A stretch of DNA of 64,000 nucleotides, taken from Macrotrachela quadricornifera. Taxonomy: Eukaryota > Rotifera > Eurotatoria > Philodinida > Philodinidae. How positions within the stretch are numbered: position 1 is the first letter of the stretch; each line of letters begins with the position of its first letter. The stretch lies in assembly GCA_022393335.1 (NCBI GenBank), contig JAJEKB010001157.1, positions 35,838-99,837 on the forward strand, written 5' to 3'. The notes beneath the pieces were generated by a model that did not search any database, was not told the origin of the DNA, and saw only the letters and a list, made by a program, of their open reading frames with translations. The translations under genes were made by a program, and so were the position numbers. This document shows positions 47,325 through 60,100 of this stretch, one piece after another.

Positions 47325-48513
47325 TGGAACTATTTTGTAGTTTAATCTCGTATTCTGAAGCATTCCAATAGAATGTGTGCATCGAGAACAGTAGTCAATC
47401 GTTCAACAGCAGGACTGGTATATTCTGAGATTGATTATGAAAAAGAACTACCATGACGAGTACTGATCTAATTAAGGTTCGTATGAAATGGCATACCTAT
47501 CTTCAGGATAATACAAAACGTAAATTAATAAAATAGCATAAAAACAAAAATATTTTCTAATATTAATAAACTATTTCATTCCTGACCTTTTCCATTTACG
47601 AGTAAGATGTAGTTTATTCATGATCGTCTGTTGAGTATACTGGGCTTGTGTGTACCATCTTTCTATTGTTTCAGCTTATGGATACTCCAGGAAAAGAGGC
47701 AAGGGATATAAATCTGAATTATCGAGGTGAAAATATTGAGGATCAATTGAAAAGAGACTGGTATATCTTTTGAATAAAAAATTAATCAATATGCTATTCT
47801 CAACTTTTGCTTTTCAACAATCGATCTTTGTCGAAATAATTTTAAGTATATGTGATGTGTTTGTAAATAAAAATACAGATAAAGTTTTTAATTTTGTTGA
47901 CGCGTTTCATCTTTAGTAATTGGCGTCCGTGTCATCGAAAACTGTTGTATTTTCTTTTTTTCTGAAAAGAAGGTAGAGTTTTTCACGCTGTATCTTATAT
48001 AGTATACTCTGTTTTTTATTTAATGACGGATATTATAAGATACAAACATCTGTTAATTTATGCGATCATGCGAAAAAATCGTTCCTTTGTTCTAGGTTAT
48101 GTATATTCGTTATACCTTGTGCTAGAGTTATGAAAATTTAGGATAATATTTACCTAGTTAGAAGATATTTTGCACTATATATCAAAATCTTGTCTTTAGC
48201 CTTGATGACTCAGATCGATTCAATGAAGCTCTCGTATATATCTAGAAAGTGTTTCATACAATCGAACAATCATCATTGTTACTAATACATGGAATTTACG
48301 TTTGAAAACGTCAAATGATGTTGTTTTGATAAATGCAGACATAACGTATAAAAATCTATTTAATAGACATATCTCAAGAGTTATATTCATCATACGATCA
48401 ACTTAATTAGAATTACTTTTAATTACGCTTATTTCATTAATTGTGTTTAAAACACAAAAAATTACCATTGAAGATTAAATAAGAAATTAAACAGTTCAGT
48501 GAATAAAAAAAAA
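47325..48513. other. Intergenic with a possible terminal exon remnant
   Basis: At about 47672-47773 a TTGTTTCAG acceptor is followed by a short open stretch ending in a stop (LMDTPGKEARDINLN ... DWYIF), and at 47385-47452 another short open stretch (STAGLVYSEIDYEKELP) ends in a stop. They may be scraps of a gene cut by the neighbouring element. Otherwise AT-rich and featureless. Confidence 0.3.
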
Positions 48514-49331
48514 CTAGACTTTTCCATCAATGAAGTGTCCATTGGTATCTATGAGTCGTGCCAGTTGAAATGCAAATATGATGATAACTATCTGAAAAAA
48601 AATCAAGTAAAACACACAAATTGAATGTGTAAAGTAACTCACAGTTATCGCAAATATATGAAACCAAACATTTATTATGTAACCCACATATGTAAATACT
48701 AACCAAACAACATTGTCAGAGTATCGAAAGAATAATCTGCTACGAATCAAGTGATACCCAATAATTACAATAATAGCAATAATAACTAAAATGATGCCCA
48801 ACCATCCATACTAAACATTAGGAAAAATGAAACAACGATTATTTTTTTTTCGTCAAATTATATTAAATTATTGGAAAAACATACCACTCGTAAACCTTTT
48901 TGATGATATTTGTATGTAACAAGAATTCCAAAACCATAAAACAGAATTGAAATAGTAGCTTCAAAAACTTGTATACGTTCGTCTCGTCGATAGAAACCAT
49001 CTGTAACTGCCCAGCCGACAATGGATATTATTAAATAGACCACAGCAAACCCCTATAGAATATATCTACTTAATATTAGCAGAAAAAACACTGGAAATAG
49101 ATTCTTTGTACTAAAACTATATACGTGGTTTTTAAAGTAAAACAAAGACTTTCTTTTACGAAAAATTTTTTTCTCGAAATACAAGTTTACCAGGCAAATA
49201 CAAAGTAAAATCATAAGAAATTGTCGAATTTGATTGATTTGATATTGATCAGACACCAATAATGGTTGACCAGCAGGAATATCAATATTATCCATCATAT
49301 CTACATTTTCACATGCTTCATGATATTGCAT
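48514..49331 (-). CDS. Four-transmembrane protein, family unrecognised
   Basis: Four minus-strand exons (49331-49191, 49052-48885, 48810-48643, 48591-48514) join in phase 0 throughout to 184 aa. The N-terminus is acidic and cytosolic-looking (MQYHEACENVDMMDN, then AGQPLLVSDQY, which resembles a lysosomal or endocytic dileucine context). Helices follow at about 38-64 (split by the first intron), 77-96, 104-124 and 135-165. Short loops carry YRRDERIQ and YHLIRSR. The tail is DTNGHFIDGKV. An ATG at 49364 would add 11 residues. All introns fall in phase 0 near helix ends. No family was recognised; it is not the TMEM272-like type. The gene is transcribed in the same direction as the two genes upstream of it. 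Confidence 0.7.
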
Positions 49332-49843
49332 CACAATAATTTGAATAGTTATTTTTACTTGCAAGTAAACAAAGGAATAATGATTTTGTGTAAATAAAAA
49401 TCGAATACATAAAGATTAAGTATGAAATTCGATTATGTTTTACTCCTATCGATAAAAATTTCTATCAAATAGATAAACAATGATTGGATTGATGGTGTCA
49501 ATGAAATACGAGAGCTAGCTTATAGTTTTTTTTTTCGTGAAGAAATATATTACGTATAATTCATTATTATGTGCATATAACTACAGAGAATTTCGTAACA
49601 GCTTTTATACCCTAGAAACGGCAATATCCGAATTGGAATGTAGATCGTACAGATGGTTTATGACGATACGAACATAATATCGTTTATCTTTTAAAATTTG
49701 GCATTAAACTAGAATTTCATATTCGCTATCATCTTTTGTCAATAACAGTTAATGACTAATGAATGTTAATCAAATATGTAACACCTTATATATATTTATT
49801 TCAGATAAAAAATAAAATAAAAGAATAAAGGACAAGTAAATTT
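49332..49843. other. Intergenic, nothing recognised
   Basis: Spacer between two minus-strand genes; AT-rich, no coding or repeat structure supported. Confidence 0.4.
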
Positions 49844-51063
49844 CTAAGAAATATTTCCATCATTATCATCCATTTTTTCATCATTTGATAAAGATATTGA
49901 AGATGATGAATGTTTTGGTTCATAATGAAAATTAATCATATCATTAGAATGTATTTGACGATATTCTAATTGATTATTCCAATCATTCATATAATGTTCA
50001 CTATTCATTAAACGTCCAAAAGCAAATTCTGAAAATGGAATATGAAGTTCTTTATTTTTACTATTTCGTTTTATTAATTTTTCATCACGTTTACTAATAA
50101 TTCTATCAAACATTGGTATATCAATATCAAGATGTTCAATAATAATACATGGTAATTTATATTTCATTAGTAAATGACAAAGAATATTATGCCATTGTAC
50201 AGTTAATAATTTATTTTCTTCAATTGACATAACATGTGTTAATGTTGTCATATTAAAATAATCATTATTAGGCACCTAATTAAAATAATAAAATAATTAT
50301 AATTAATGAGTAGATTGAACATTTTTTGGACAAAATATTTATTCTATAAAACCACGAGCCTTTTCGATCATTTTTAAAATCTGTTAACATCTCCTTCAAT
50401 TTGAAAGGAGTGCAAAATTCACATTCTAATCTATTAGAAATATTTTCAAACAAATCAAAAAATGAACCAATATTTTGTCCGAAAACTTTCAATCTAACAG
50501 TTTTTTTTTATTTCAAAACTAGAATATACTTGTGTACTAGAATCAATAATAAGAATATATTGTTGATTAGGATTTGTAATAAAACACGATTGTTCAAAAC
50601 GAAGTAATGTACTAATAAGTTCACTTGATGTTTCACAATCATACCATTGAATAAATTCACTATTAAATGAACATTCTTTATATTCTGTATCAATATAAAG
50701 AAATATAATAGATTGATTATAATTACATTTTAATTGTAATGTTGGAATTTCAGAATCATTTGAATCTTTATATGCTTGAGGTGAATTTAATAAAATCTCG
50801 TCTTCTGATTTAAAAGGTAAATTAAGTAATTCATTTCGATATTTCATATATTCAATATAATCAGATAAAAACCCATGTAGAAATGTTTTTGTTATTATTC
50901 GATTATCATCAAGTAATTCAATTAATTGACCTTGTTTATTAAAACCATTTGGAAATAATATTTTATGATAATGATTAAGACGTTCAATAATTATATCATA
51001 TTTATTTTCATTTTTAATATTAATACGTTGAAAAAGATCAAAAGCTGATTCATGTTTTATCAT
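49844..51063 (-). CDS. Unrecognised 321-aa protein downstream of dynein
   Basis: Two minus-strand exons (51063-50530 and 50275-49844) join in phase 0 to 321 aa. The 254-nt intron itself contains open frames that do not fit the phases. The protein is soluble-looking, with an N-terminal helix (SAFDLFQRINIKNENK), alternating hydrophobic strands (SIIFLYIDTEYKE, YILIIDSSTQ, KLPCIIIEHLDID) and an acidic, Ser-rich C-terminus ending SNDEKMDDNDGNIS. The central pattern of buried beta-strands each followed by acidic residues is reminiscent of a Rossmann-like core, but no nucleotide-binding motif is visible. It starts only 96 bp after the dynein stop codon, on the same strand. Function unknown. Confidence 0.65.
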
Positions 51064-51159
51064 ATGTAAAAAGAAAAAAGAAGAAAAAAATTCTTTATAT
51101 TTTTATTCATTAAAAAAGAAAATAAAAGAAACAAAACGGTTATTTTTGTTTTTATTTAT

Positions 51160-54100
51160 TTATTTAATATCACAAAGTAAAGCGACACCACGTAAAATCC
51201 AATGTTCAGGACTATCATTTGATGCTAATTTAAGCATTGTTATAAAATGAAGATCAGTACGCATAGGTTTTTTATATACAGGACATATATAAACATGTGG
51301 TGCAATAGAAATTTGATCATTTCGTTTATTTCGAAATGATATTTGATTTAATCGAATTTTTTTATTTATATTTATACCATTTTGTTGATTAATTATAGAT
51401 GGATTTATAGCAAATATATGAATAACTGGCATTTGTACATAAACAACTTTATTTTGTGATTCTTGTAAACGAATATTTTTTCGATCCCAACCAGCACCTT
51501 CCAAATAAAGACCATAAACATAAACACCCTTTAAAAAAGAAAAAATTATCATAGAATTTTTCTAGTATAAAATTTATTTTACTTCAATTGGTGCTTCTCG
51601 AATATCATCTTTATATGAACGAAGTACAATATTATCAATTGTTACAGTATCTAGTGACCATCCTTTATGCATTCGTGTTACTTCTTGTCTCATTGCTGTT
51701 AGAAAACCTATAATAATCCCGTTAAAAGTTTCGATCAATTTCATTTACATATTATTTACCATTTGGATTAAAAAAACCGGTTATCCAAAAGCATTTTGGT
51801 CGACCTATTAAAAAAAAAAACTATTGAAATAATTTTTAAAAAAAGTCAAAATTTTTTGATTAACCATAATTTAACCAATTATTATATTGAGTATATCGAT
51901 CAAGTAATTCAGAAAACCAAAAACCAAGTGTACTACTTTCCCATGAATATCTTGTCTAGAATAAAAATCAATTCATAATTTTAATAATACCAAAAAACAA
52001 ACAAACCCAATCCATTGGAACACGACCATCATAAATTGAATCAAGTATTTGACGAAGTGACTATAAATTAAATTTTTTTTTAAATAATTTTATTAAAATT
52101 CTTCATCTTACATCATTTAATATAATTATCCCATCAATAGCTAATTGTAAATCAGTCAAAGAATTTCGTACAGTACGTATAACACGATCAATTCGATGAA
52201 TTTCTTGACGTAAAAATATAATCATTGGATTTAATATACCCATATTTCGTAATTTCTCTCGTACCTATTCAACAAAAACAAAATATTTTATTTCTAAAAA
52301 AAAATCCTCTTTTCAAATATACTTCATGTTGAATAAAATTCTCTGGTAATTTTGATAACATATCACTTGCAATATTATGAACAATTTTATCTCTTGTTTC
52401 ACCACCAAATGTATTTGAACTTGCTTCTTTTGGTTGAATATTAACTATTTTTTCAAGCATAAATTTAGCTCGATTTGTTGAATATGTTATATCAGCATTT
52501 GAATGAAGACCAAATATTTGTGGTGGATCAATTAATGGAAGTTTATCAATATAATCAATACATTCATCAAGACGTTTGACTTTTGGTATTGAATAACCAT
52601 CATAAAATTTAAATTCAGATGAAAATAATAAATCAGAAAACCAATTCTTTAAAAAAGAAATAATATTTAAAAAACAAATAAAAGATATAATATTATACTT
52701 TAGCATAGGTAATCATTAAACGACGATCACGATCATCAGTTATTCTTCCACCATATTGAATTTCTGATATCATATATCGAAGAGCTTTCCATGAAATACC
52801 CTTTAATAATAATAATAATAATTAACGGCTTTTTTTTCTGTAGAAAATCTTCATACTATTTTAGGATTTATATCATCTAAATGATTTTGAATATATTGTA
52901 CAGATGCTTCCCAATCAGTTTGATTGAATTCTATAAAATTATATTTAATCATGTTTAAACAAAAAAAGAATCATTTACCATAAGGAATATTCCATCCTAA
53001 TGGACCGAATTTTCGACGTTCCTATATAAATATATTTTGAAAACAAAAAAATCTCCAAATTTTTCATTAATAAAATTTACTTGTACGATACTATGAAGAA
53101 ATGAAGTAGCATATAGCATGGGACGCCAATATATTGTTTCAATATATTCAAGTTTATCTTGATTAATTAATCCATAAGTACGTTTAAGACCAGCACGAAC
53201 ACCTTGTGGTGGTTCATTGGTAAATTTAATTGATGAATGAAGAATTTGAATTGGAAATTGTGGATGAGTTTCAGTAGTTAACCATCTAAAAATAATTCTT
53301 TTCAATTTTTCTGAAAAAAATAAAAATAATACATACGCACGAAATGATGGATCAAATGTATCCGTTGCAGTAAGAGCTATAAATAATGATTGAATATTTT
53401 ATTTCAAATAAAATTTTTCTTAATTTACTTTCATGAAATTCTTCAAGATAATCTAATCCTAAATGTGCATTTTGTAATAAAATCCATCCACCTGATGTAA
53501 TTGTTTGTTGAAGATAACGCCGAGCAAGTATTTCTTGTCCTTGTCCCATAGATACAATAAATAATTCAATATTCTTCTTTTTTGCTAATGTTTGAATATT
53601 TGATGTTGGATCAGCACCAGATGAAAGTAAACCAAGTAATGGCGTTTTATAATCACTTTCTTCCCATATTAATTCTAAACTAAGTACAGGAATTTCAGAA
53701 TATTTGACTCCAAGACTATCTTGAATATAATTTCGTGCTTCGGATATTGTTCGATCTGGTGATATACATCGTACAAATAAAAATCGATGAAAAATAAGTA
53801 AATTTTCATATGTTTCAGGTAATGGTGATAAATCAGTTGATTCTTTGTCAAACCAATCTTTAAATACACGTTCATTCTTTTGTATCTATAAATAATTCAT
53901 ATAAGAAAATAAACAGAACGAAAGAAAAGAAAGAATAATCGAAATGAGTCATTCTATTGTGTTCGTTAATCAATATGAAAAAATGATTTGTTTAGTATAT
54001 CAAGTAACTAAGTCAACTTTTTTTCCGAGCTTTTTTTATATTGTTTGGTAGAGCGTGAGCTGCCAATCACGAAAATCTATTTTTAATCTGAGCGAATGCT

Positions 54101-57100
54101 TCCTTCCGATCAAAAAATGAAAGTTGTTGAATTAACTCGAAAGATACTTTATGCAGTTCGGTTTTTTTTTTCTGATTCCGAATCTGTGTTTGGTTTGTGA
54201 CTCGAAGTCTTATTTGAAGTCAGAACCGTTGAGTACCGTCTAAAATGACATTGGTATCACTAAATGTAAATTTTCTCGACAAAACAAGGGAAGAGAAAAA
54301 AGTAGGTCGTACTTTTTTTGACTACGAGTATGATGAGTCGAATGAGATAAAATATTTGACTTCATAAATAGATTTACAAAATCAATCTATCCATATCTTA
54401 TAGACTCGACATAATTCGAAGTGCTATTACCGATAGAGATTTCGGTCTGGAATCAATTTAACAACTTTTTTATACTTAGTTTTTGATGATGAATCTGGAA
54501 AAATTTTGCGTATTTTGGAAAATATGTGTTTTTCTCGAAAACCGACACTTTTCGAGTAATTCTTATTTTTCTATTGGAAGGAAGCATTTGCTAAAGTTAA
54601 AAGTAGATCTTCGTGATCAGCAGCTCATACTCTATTAGATGATATAAAAAACTCGAAAAAAAAAATTTATAAACTTTTTTCAGTAAAATATATTTTCTGA
54701 TCAGTAAATAATTTAAAATGATTTTGTATTAAAGATTGTGACTGTGAGTCTTGATCTTCCTGTATCAATCGATGATCGCAAAAATTCACTCGGAACCATG
54801 TTGTTAGCTCAAGTTTCGGTTACTGAAAATAAGAAAAACTCAGTTCTGAGTCGATTCTCAGAATACATTGTGATATTTTAGATATGCGAAATTTTCACTG
54901 TTGAATTGTTGACACTAAAGATGCTGCATATTTCAGTACAAAATTATAGATACAATGAAGTTTTTTATCTGAAGAATGAAAAGTGTAAATTTCTTGATAT
55001 AGATTGATGACTTAACGTTTTTAACGACTCTAAAGTGGTTTCCCACGATTCCTGTTCTTTGAGACCACTGAACTTTACCTTTCTGATAGTAGCATCTACA
55101 TCCAGCAGTTGAGGTTACAGCTACGTCTACTACACTCTACATTTGATTCGATACTCACTAACTATTAGTTTTCTCAGCAAATCTGATAGTTATCGAGCAC
55201 TAAATTTTTGTACGTAGAACTGATGGAGAAATGATACGGTCTATTTAATTTGTAGCTGAATCTTTCTATGAAAATGGCGAGTCTTTAGTTTAGATCAAAT
55301 TTAACTTTTGATGATAGATAAATGTTTTATGACGAAGGCTAATCAGTTCGATAAGATGTTTTAATCAATGTGTTATATTTTTATTAGTTATCATTTGATT
55401 TATTAACAAATGCAATGAAGACTTAAAGTCGGATAAAAACATCCGATTGTATTTCTTCGATTTAAAATTAATTGAATACGATTATAGAGAATCTATGAAT
55501 ATACCGAATGAAAAACTTTTTAATAAACATACTCGATCAATAACATCATGAAATTCTTTAACTCGACTTAATTCAAGTAAATTAAGCCAAGATAAATCAT
55601 TTAACCAACGAAATGGTTTTGTTGGACATGTATTTAAATCTAATGAAGCTCCACCTTTAATTAATACTTCAAATTCATCATAACGTATTTTTCCTCGACG
55701 TAAATCAATTCTTAATGCCATAAGTAATGTAAACATAAGTCTATCGTCTTCATATAAACCACGTGTTGTATAAAACCATGTTCGATATGTTAAATGATCA
55801 TTAATATTTTGAATACGTTTTTGTGTTGCAGCAATTTTATTTGATCTTTAGAAGAAAAAAAAATCAAAGAATTTATTTAAAAAAATCAAAATTCAAAAGA
55901 CTTTATCATTGATTCATGAAAAAGACCAAGAAATTGTTGTAATGATATTTGATACATATGATTAACTAACTTTAAATAAAAAAATAAAAATTAATTTATA
56001 AAACTATTACAACATACTGCAATTTCTGACATAAGAAAATAAATAATTGATCCACGAATAGCAACAGGTCGATATTCTTCTCTTGCTGTACCAATTTTTA
56101 TTTTTGTATCTTCAGCAATAGAAACTTTTTCTTTAACTTCTGAAGCAATTCGTTTATTTGCATTAAGTACTTCAACAAGTGATGGATCATCAAGTACTGA
56201 ACCCTAAATGAATTCAATTCATATTAATTATTTTATTTTCAAAAATAAATATTTTCTTTTACTTCAATACTTGTTAATTTAATTAATAAATTTTCTTCAA
56301 GTTCTTTTAACATTCGTTTATTTTTTGTTGTTTCACGTGCTAATGTAACACGTTCACGTTCAAGTTCCTAATATATATATATATGATTAAAAATATTTAA
56401 TTAATTTGTTTTTTCTGTATATTAAATAAAACATACAGCACGTTCATTAGCAATAACAAGACTAAGTAATTGATCTTCTAATCCACGTTGTGTTACAGTA
56501 AAATCAATAATTGATACTCGTGCACATATTTCTGGTGAATAATTTGGATTAGATAATTTTGTTGTTATATATAAACGAAATGCATGATTAATATCCTAAA
56601 ATATTATTTTATTTGATTGTTTTAATTAATTTTTTTTTATTAACTAACCACTTCACGATCACCAATTTTAACCTAAAGATTTATTTGATATTATTTTTAA
56701 TAAGAAAAAAAAAACAAAATAACGTACTCGAAGTGAAAGACCTATTTTAACATAATTTTTTTCTAAAATATTATCTAAAGTTGGATCTAATTCTTCATCA
56801 ATATCTTCAATTAATAATGGACGTCCAAGTGATATAGAATCTTCAAGTTGTTGTCGAAACATTTTTGAATTCAATGTTGTTATTAATATATCATTATCAC
56901 GTTCCATATTTTTTATCCAAGATTTTCCTTGTAATTGTCTAGAAAATTAATATTTAAAATTAATTTTATTTTATAGAAAATCAATTACGGATCAATTAAT
57001 AATGGATAACGATAATTTGATGTTGCTATTATACCATTTTGAATTGATAGATCATCATTTGGTAAACCTTGTAAATTCCATTCACCGATCTAATATCAAG

Positions 57101-60100
57101 AATAACTTTGTCAGAATAAATTGTACTAAAAAGTTTGATCTATTTCTTTTTCAAATCCACGTATATTCGTTCTATTGGTAATATATCAAAGATTTTTTAT
57201 CTAATTTGAATGGCGTAGTAAATCTTACTGTTGCTTCATCATTTAATTGTTCGATAATATTAAAATTATCCGAATATGGAATTGTTCTTTGTTGTATTTG
57301 TTTTTGCCATTCATTTAACATACGTTGTCGAAATTCTTGATTAAATGGACCACAATATGATAGAAAAGCTGTTATTAGAATAGCATTTCCAATTAATCTT
57401 ATATATATATATGATTAATTAAAATTTTTATATGAAAAAAGAAATAGACTATTTTTTTACTTTTCAATACTTTGTTCAAATGATTTATTTTGTTCATTCC
57501 AACGAATTTTTTCTCCTGTTAATCCTGATATTAATGTATTAGCATCATCACGTCGTTTAAGTAAAGCATCATAATCAGCTTGATATGCCTAGATTATAAA
57601 TCGATATTATTTGATATAATATTATAATAAAAAAAAAACTTTTTTTGTTTGCATAGCTGAATCAAAATCTTGTTGACATTTATTTAAACCAATTTGAGTT
57701 CTTTCAAGTTCACGTTCAGCTCGTGATAATTTTTTTGAAGCTTTTCGAAGTGAATTTTCTGCTTTTTGTACTTTATCCTGATTATATTTAGATCAATAAA
57801 AAGAAAAAAACCTATTTTATTTTATCAAAATTTCTACTTTTATTGGTATAACTTCTTTATTAATTGTATGATATGATTGAATTTTATCTGTAAATGATGA
57901 TTTAAATAAAAAAATAAATAATTTGAATATATAAAATTAATTAACCTGTCCAAGTTTTTAATGTAGCTAAATCTTTATAAGCTTTTCGAGCTTTTTCTGA
58001 TAAATCTTTTATTTCTGTATATGGTGCAAGTAATTCAATAATTTCATCATTAAGTTCACGAATCGTTAATAATGTTGATAATAAACCAGAAAAATTTAAA
58101 AGTCGTAAAATTTCTGTTTTAGATGATGCATAAAATGGTTCATCAAGATTATTATCAATACGTATTGGATCAATACGTCGTTTCATTAAAATTAATGCCA
58201 TATCAAGTACAATCATTATAGCTTCAGGTGGTTTAGCTAATTTACGAAGATTAGATATTGTATTTCCTTTAATTTGCTATTTGAATAAAAATATATTATT
58301 AGATTTTTTTTTATATTATTTTTGATCTAAATTAAACATTAGTACTCTGAACTCATTAATCTTTTTCATCATTATCTTCTTGTTGCTATATTAATTGTTG
58401 ATTACGATATCATATGACAAAGATTGTTATCTTTGTTATTGCGCTTGTTCGTTTTGTTCCAAAGTTTACTCATCTTATCGCAATTATATAAAGCATCAAC
58501 ATATAAAGATAAATATATTTCATATTCTTAACTGACTTTTATTAAAACACAAAAAAAAATGTTGAAACTCGCTGCTGTTTTTCTTGCTACTATGTTAGTA
58601 GTTATTAGTGCTAAAACACTTCCTGGTATTCCTGTTGGTGGTTATCAAGATCGACCAGAATTATTGACAGATTCGAATGTTAAAGCTTTAACTAGTTTTG
58701 CTGCCGAACATTTGGCTTTAACACAAAATCTTGTTCTTAATCATCTTACTGTTACTCGTGTTCAAACTCAACTTGTTGCTGGTCTTAATTATAAAATAGA
58801 TTTTACTGCTGAACCTGTTAATGGTAGTGATACTAAATTAAAATCATGTCATACTCTTATCTATGTTCGATTCGATGGAACGAAAAAAATTATTGAAGCT
58901 AATTGTAATTAATACAACATAAAACTATTCATAATTTTTTTACTATGTTTCTTTTTTGAAATCCAGAAAAAACAAATAAATAAATAATAAAAAAATTTTA
59001 CTTTAACAGCTTCATCAGCTTCTTTTAAAATAATTTCTGCAGCTGATAATTCTTCTTCAGCAATAGCTTTTTCTTCATTAACTTGTTTAACAAGTATTTC
59101 AGCTGTTTCTTTTGATTCTTGAACTTCTTTTGTTTTTATTTCAGCTGCACTACGTAAGACTTCCATTTCAGCCACTTGCTTTACAAATATAATAAAACAG
59201 AAAATATAATAATATATTATCAATAAATATGAATTCTTTAGATTATTCAAAGACTTCATTTTAAGTAATGTAAGTGAAATCTTTCAAAATCATTCTTAAA
59301 GTACTGAGAAGAATTTAATGACAACGCATTTAATAGTTATTTCCATCCAAAGATATTGTGCTCTTACAATGAAGTAGGGGTACGACAGTTCCATATTAGT
59401 TTCGATCTTCAGAACTATTCAATAGTTCTTTTCAAAGAAACGGATTTATCTTAACATTTCTTTTGAAAGAGATTTAAATTATTCCAAAGTTTTTCTAGCG
59501 AGGCCTCATTATAACGACTCCCTTTATTTGTATTTTTCTTCACTATAGTGCTTTTTATTCCTTCCCGTTTTGTAATCTTTTCTGTCTACTTATTGTTATG
59601 TTTGGATAGATTGTTTATTTAACTGAATATCTTATCGCGATTATTGAAGCAGGTCCTGATCACTTGGATGGAGTCAAGCTTATCTTAAACAGAAAGCTAA
59701 TTAATTGTCAGTTGTAAGCAGTTGAATTTAACTGGTAATTTGTTGTTTTTGTCCTGCTCGATGCACTGCACTAAGTTAAACAACTAAGAGTGTATTTTTT
59801 TCATGACAAATATCCTACGATAAAAATCTACTATTGCTACATAGAATGTCTCTTCCAATTTATATTTATTGCCATGAACTCTCATAGACTTTAGTATCTG
59901 CAGTCACTTTCTGCCCTTCAACGGCAAATTGGTTTCCTCTTTTAGAAGAACTAAAATAGTTTATTCCACTATCGAAATTGTTGTTACATCACACAAAACC
60001 TTGATAGGTTATACGATTGCATTTTTTGTAGTATTCCAAAATTAAAGTACATTTTCTCATCTCGATTTTATATACTTAAAAGATTGAATTCAGTATAGAA

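Noticed and set aside
50280..50492. Open frame between the two exons of the unknown 321-aa gene
   Set aside because: Including it as an exon breaks phase, whereas skipping it joins both exons cleanly in phase 0.
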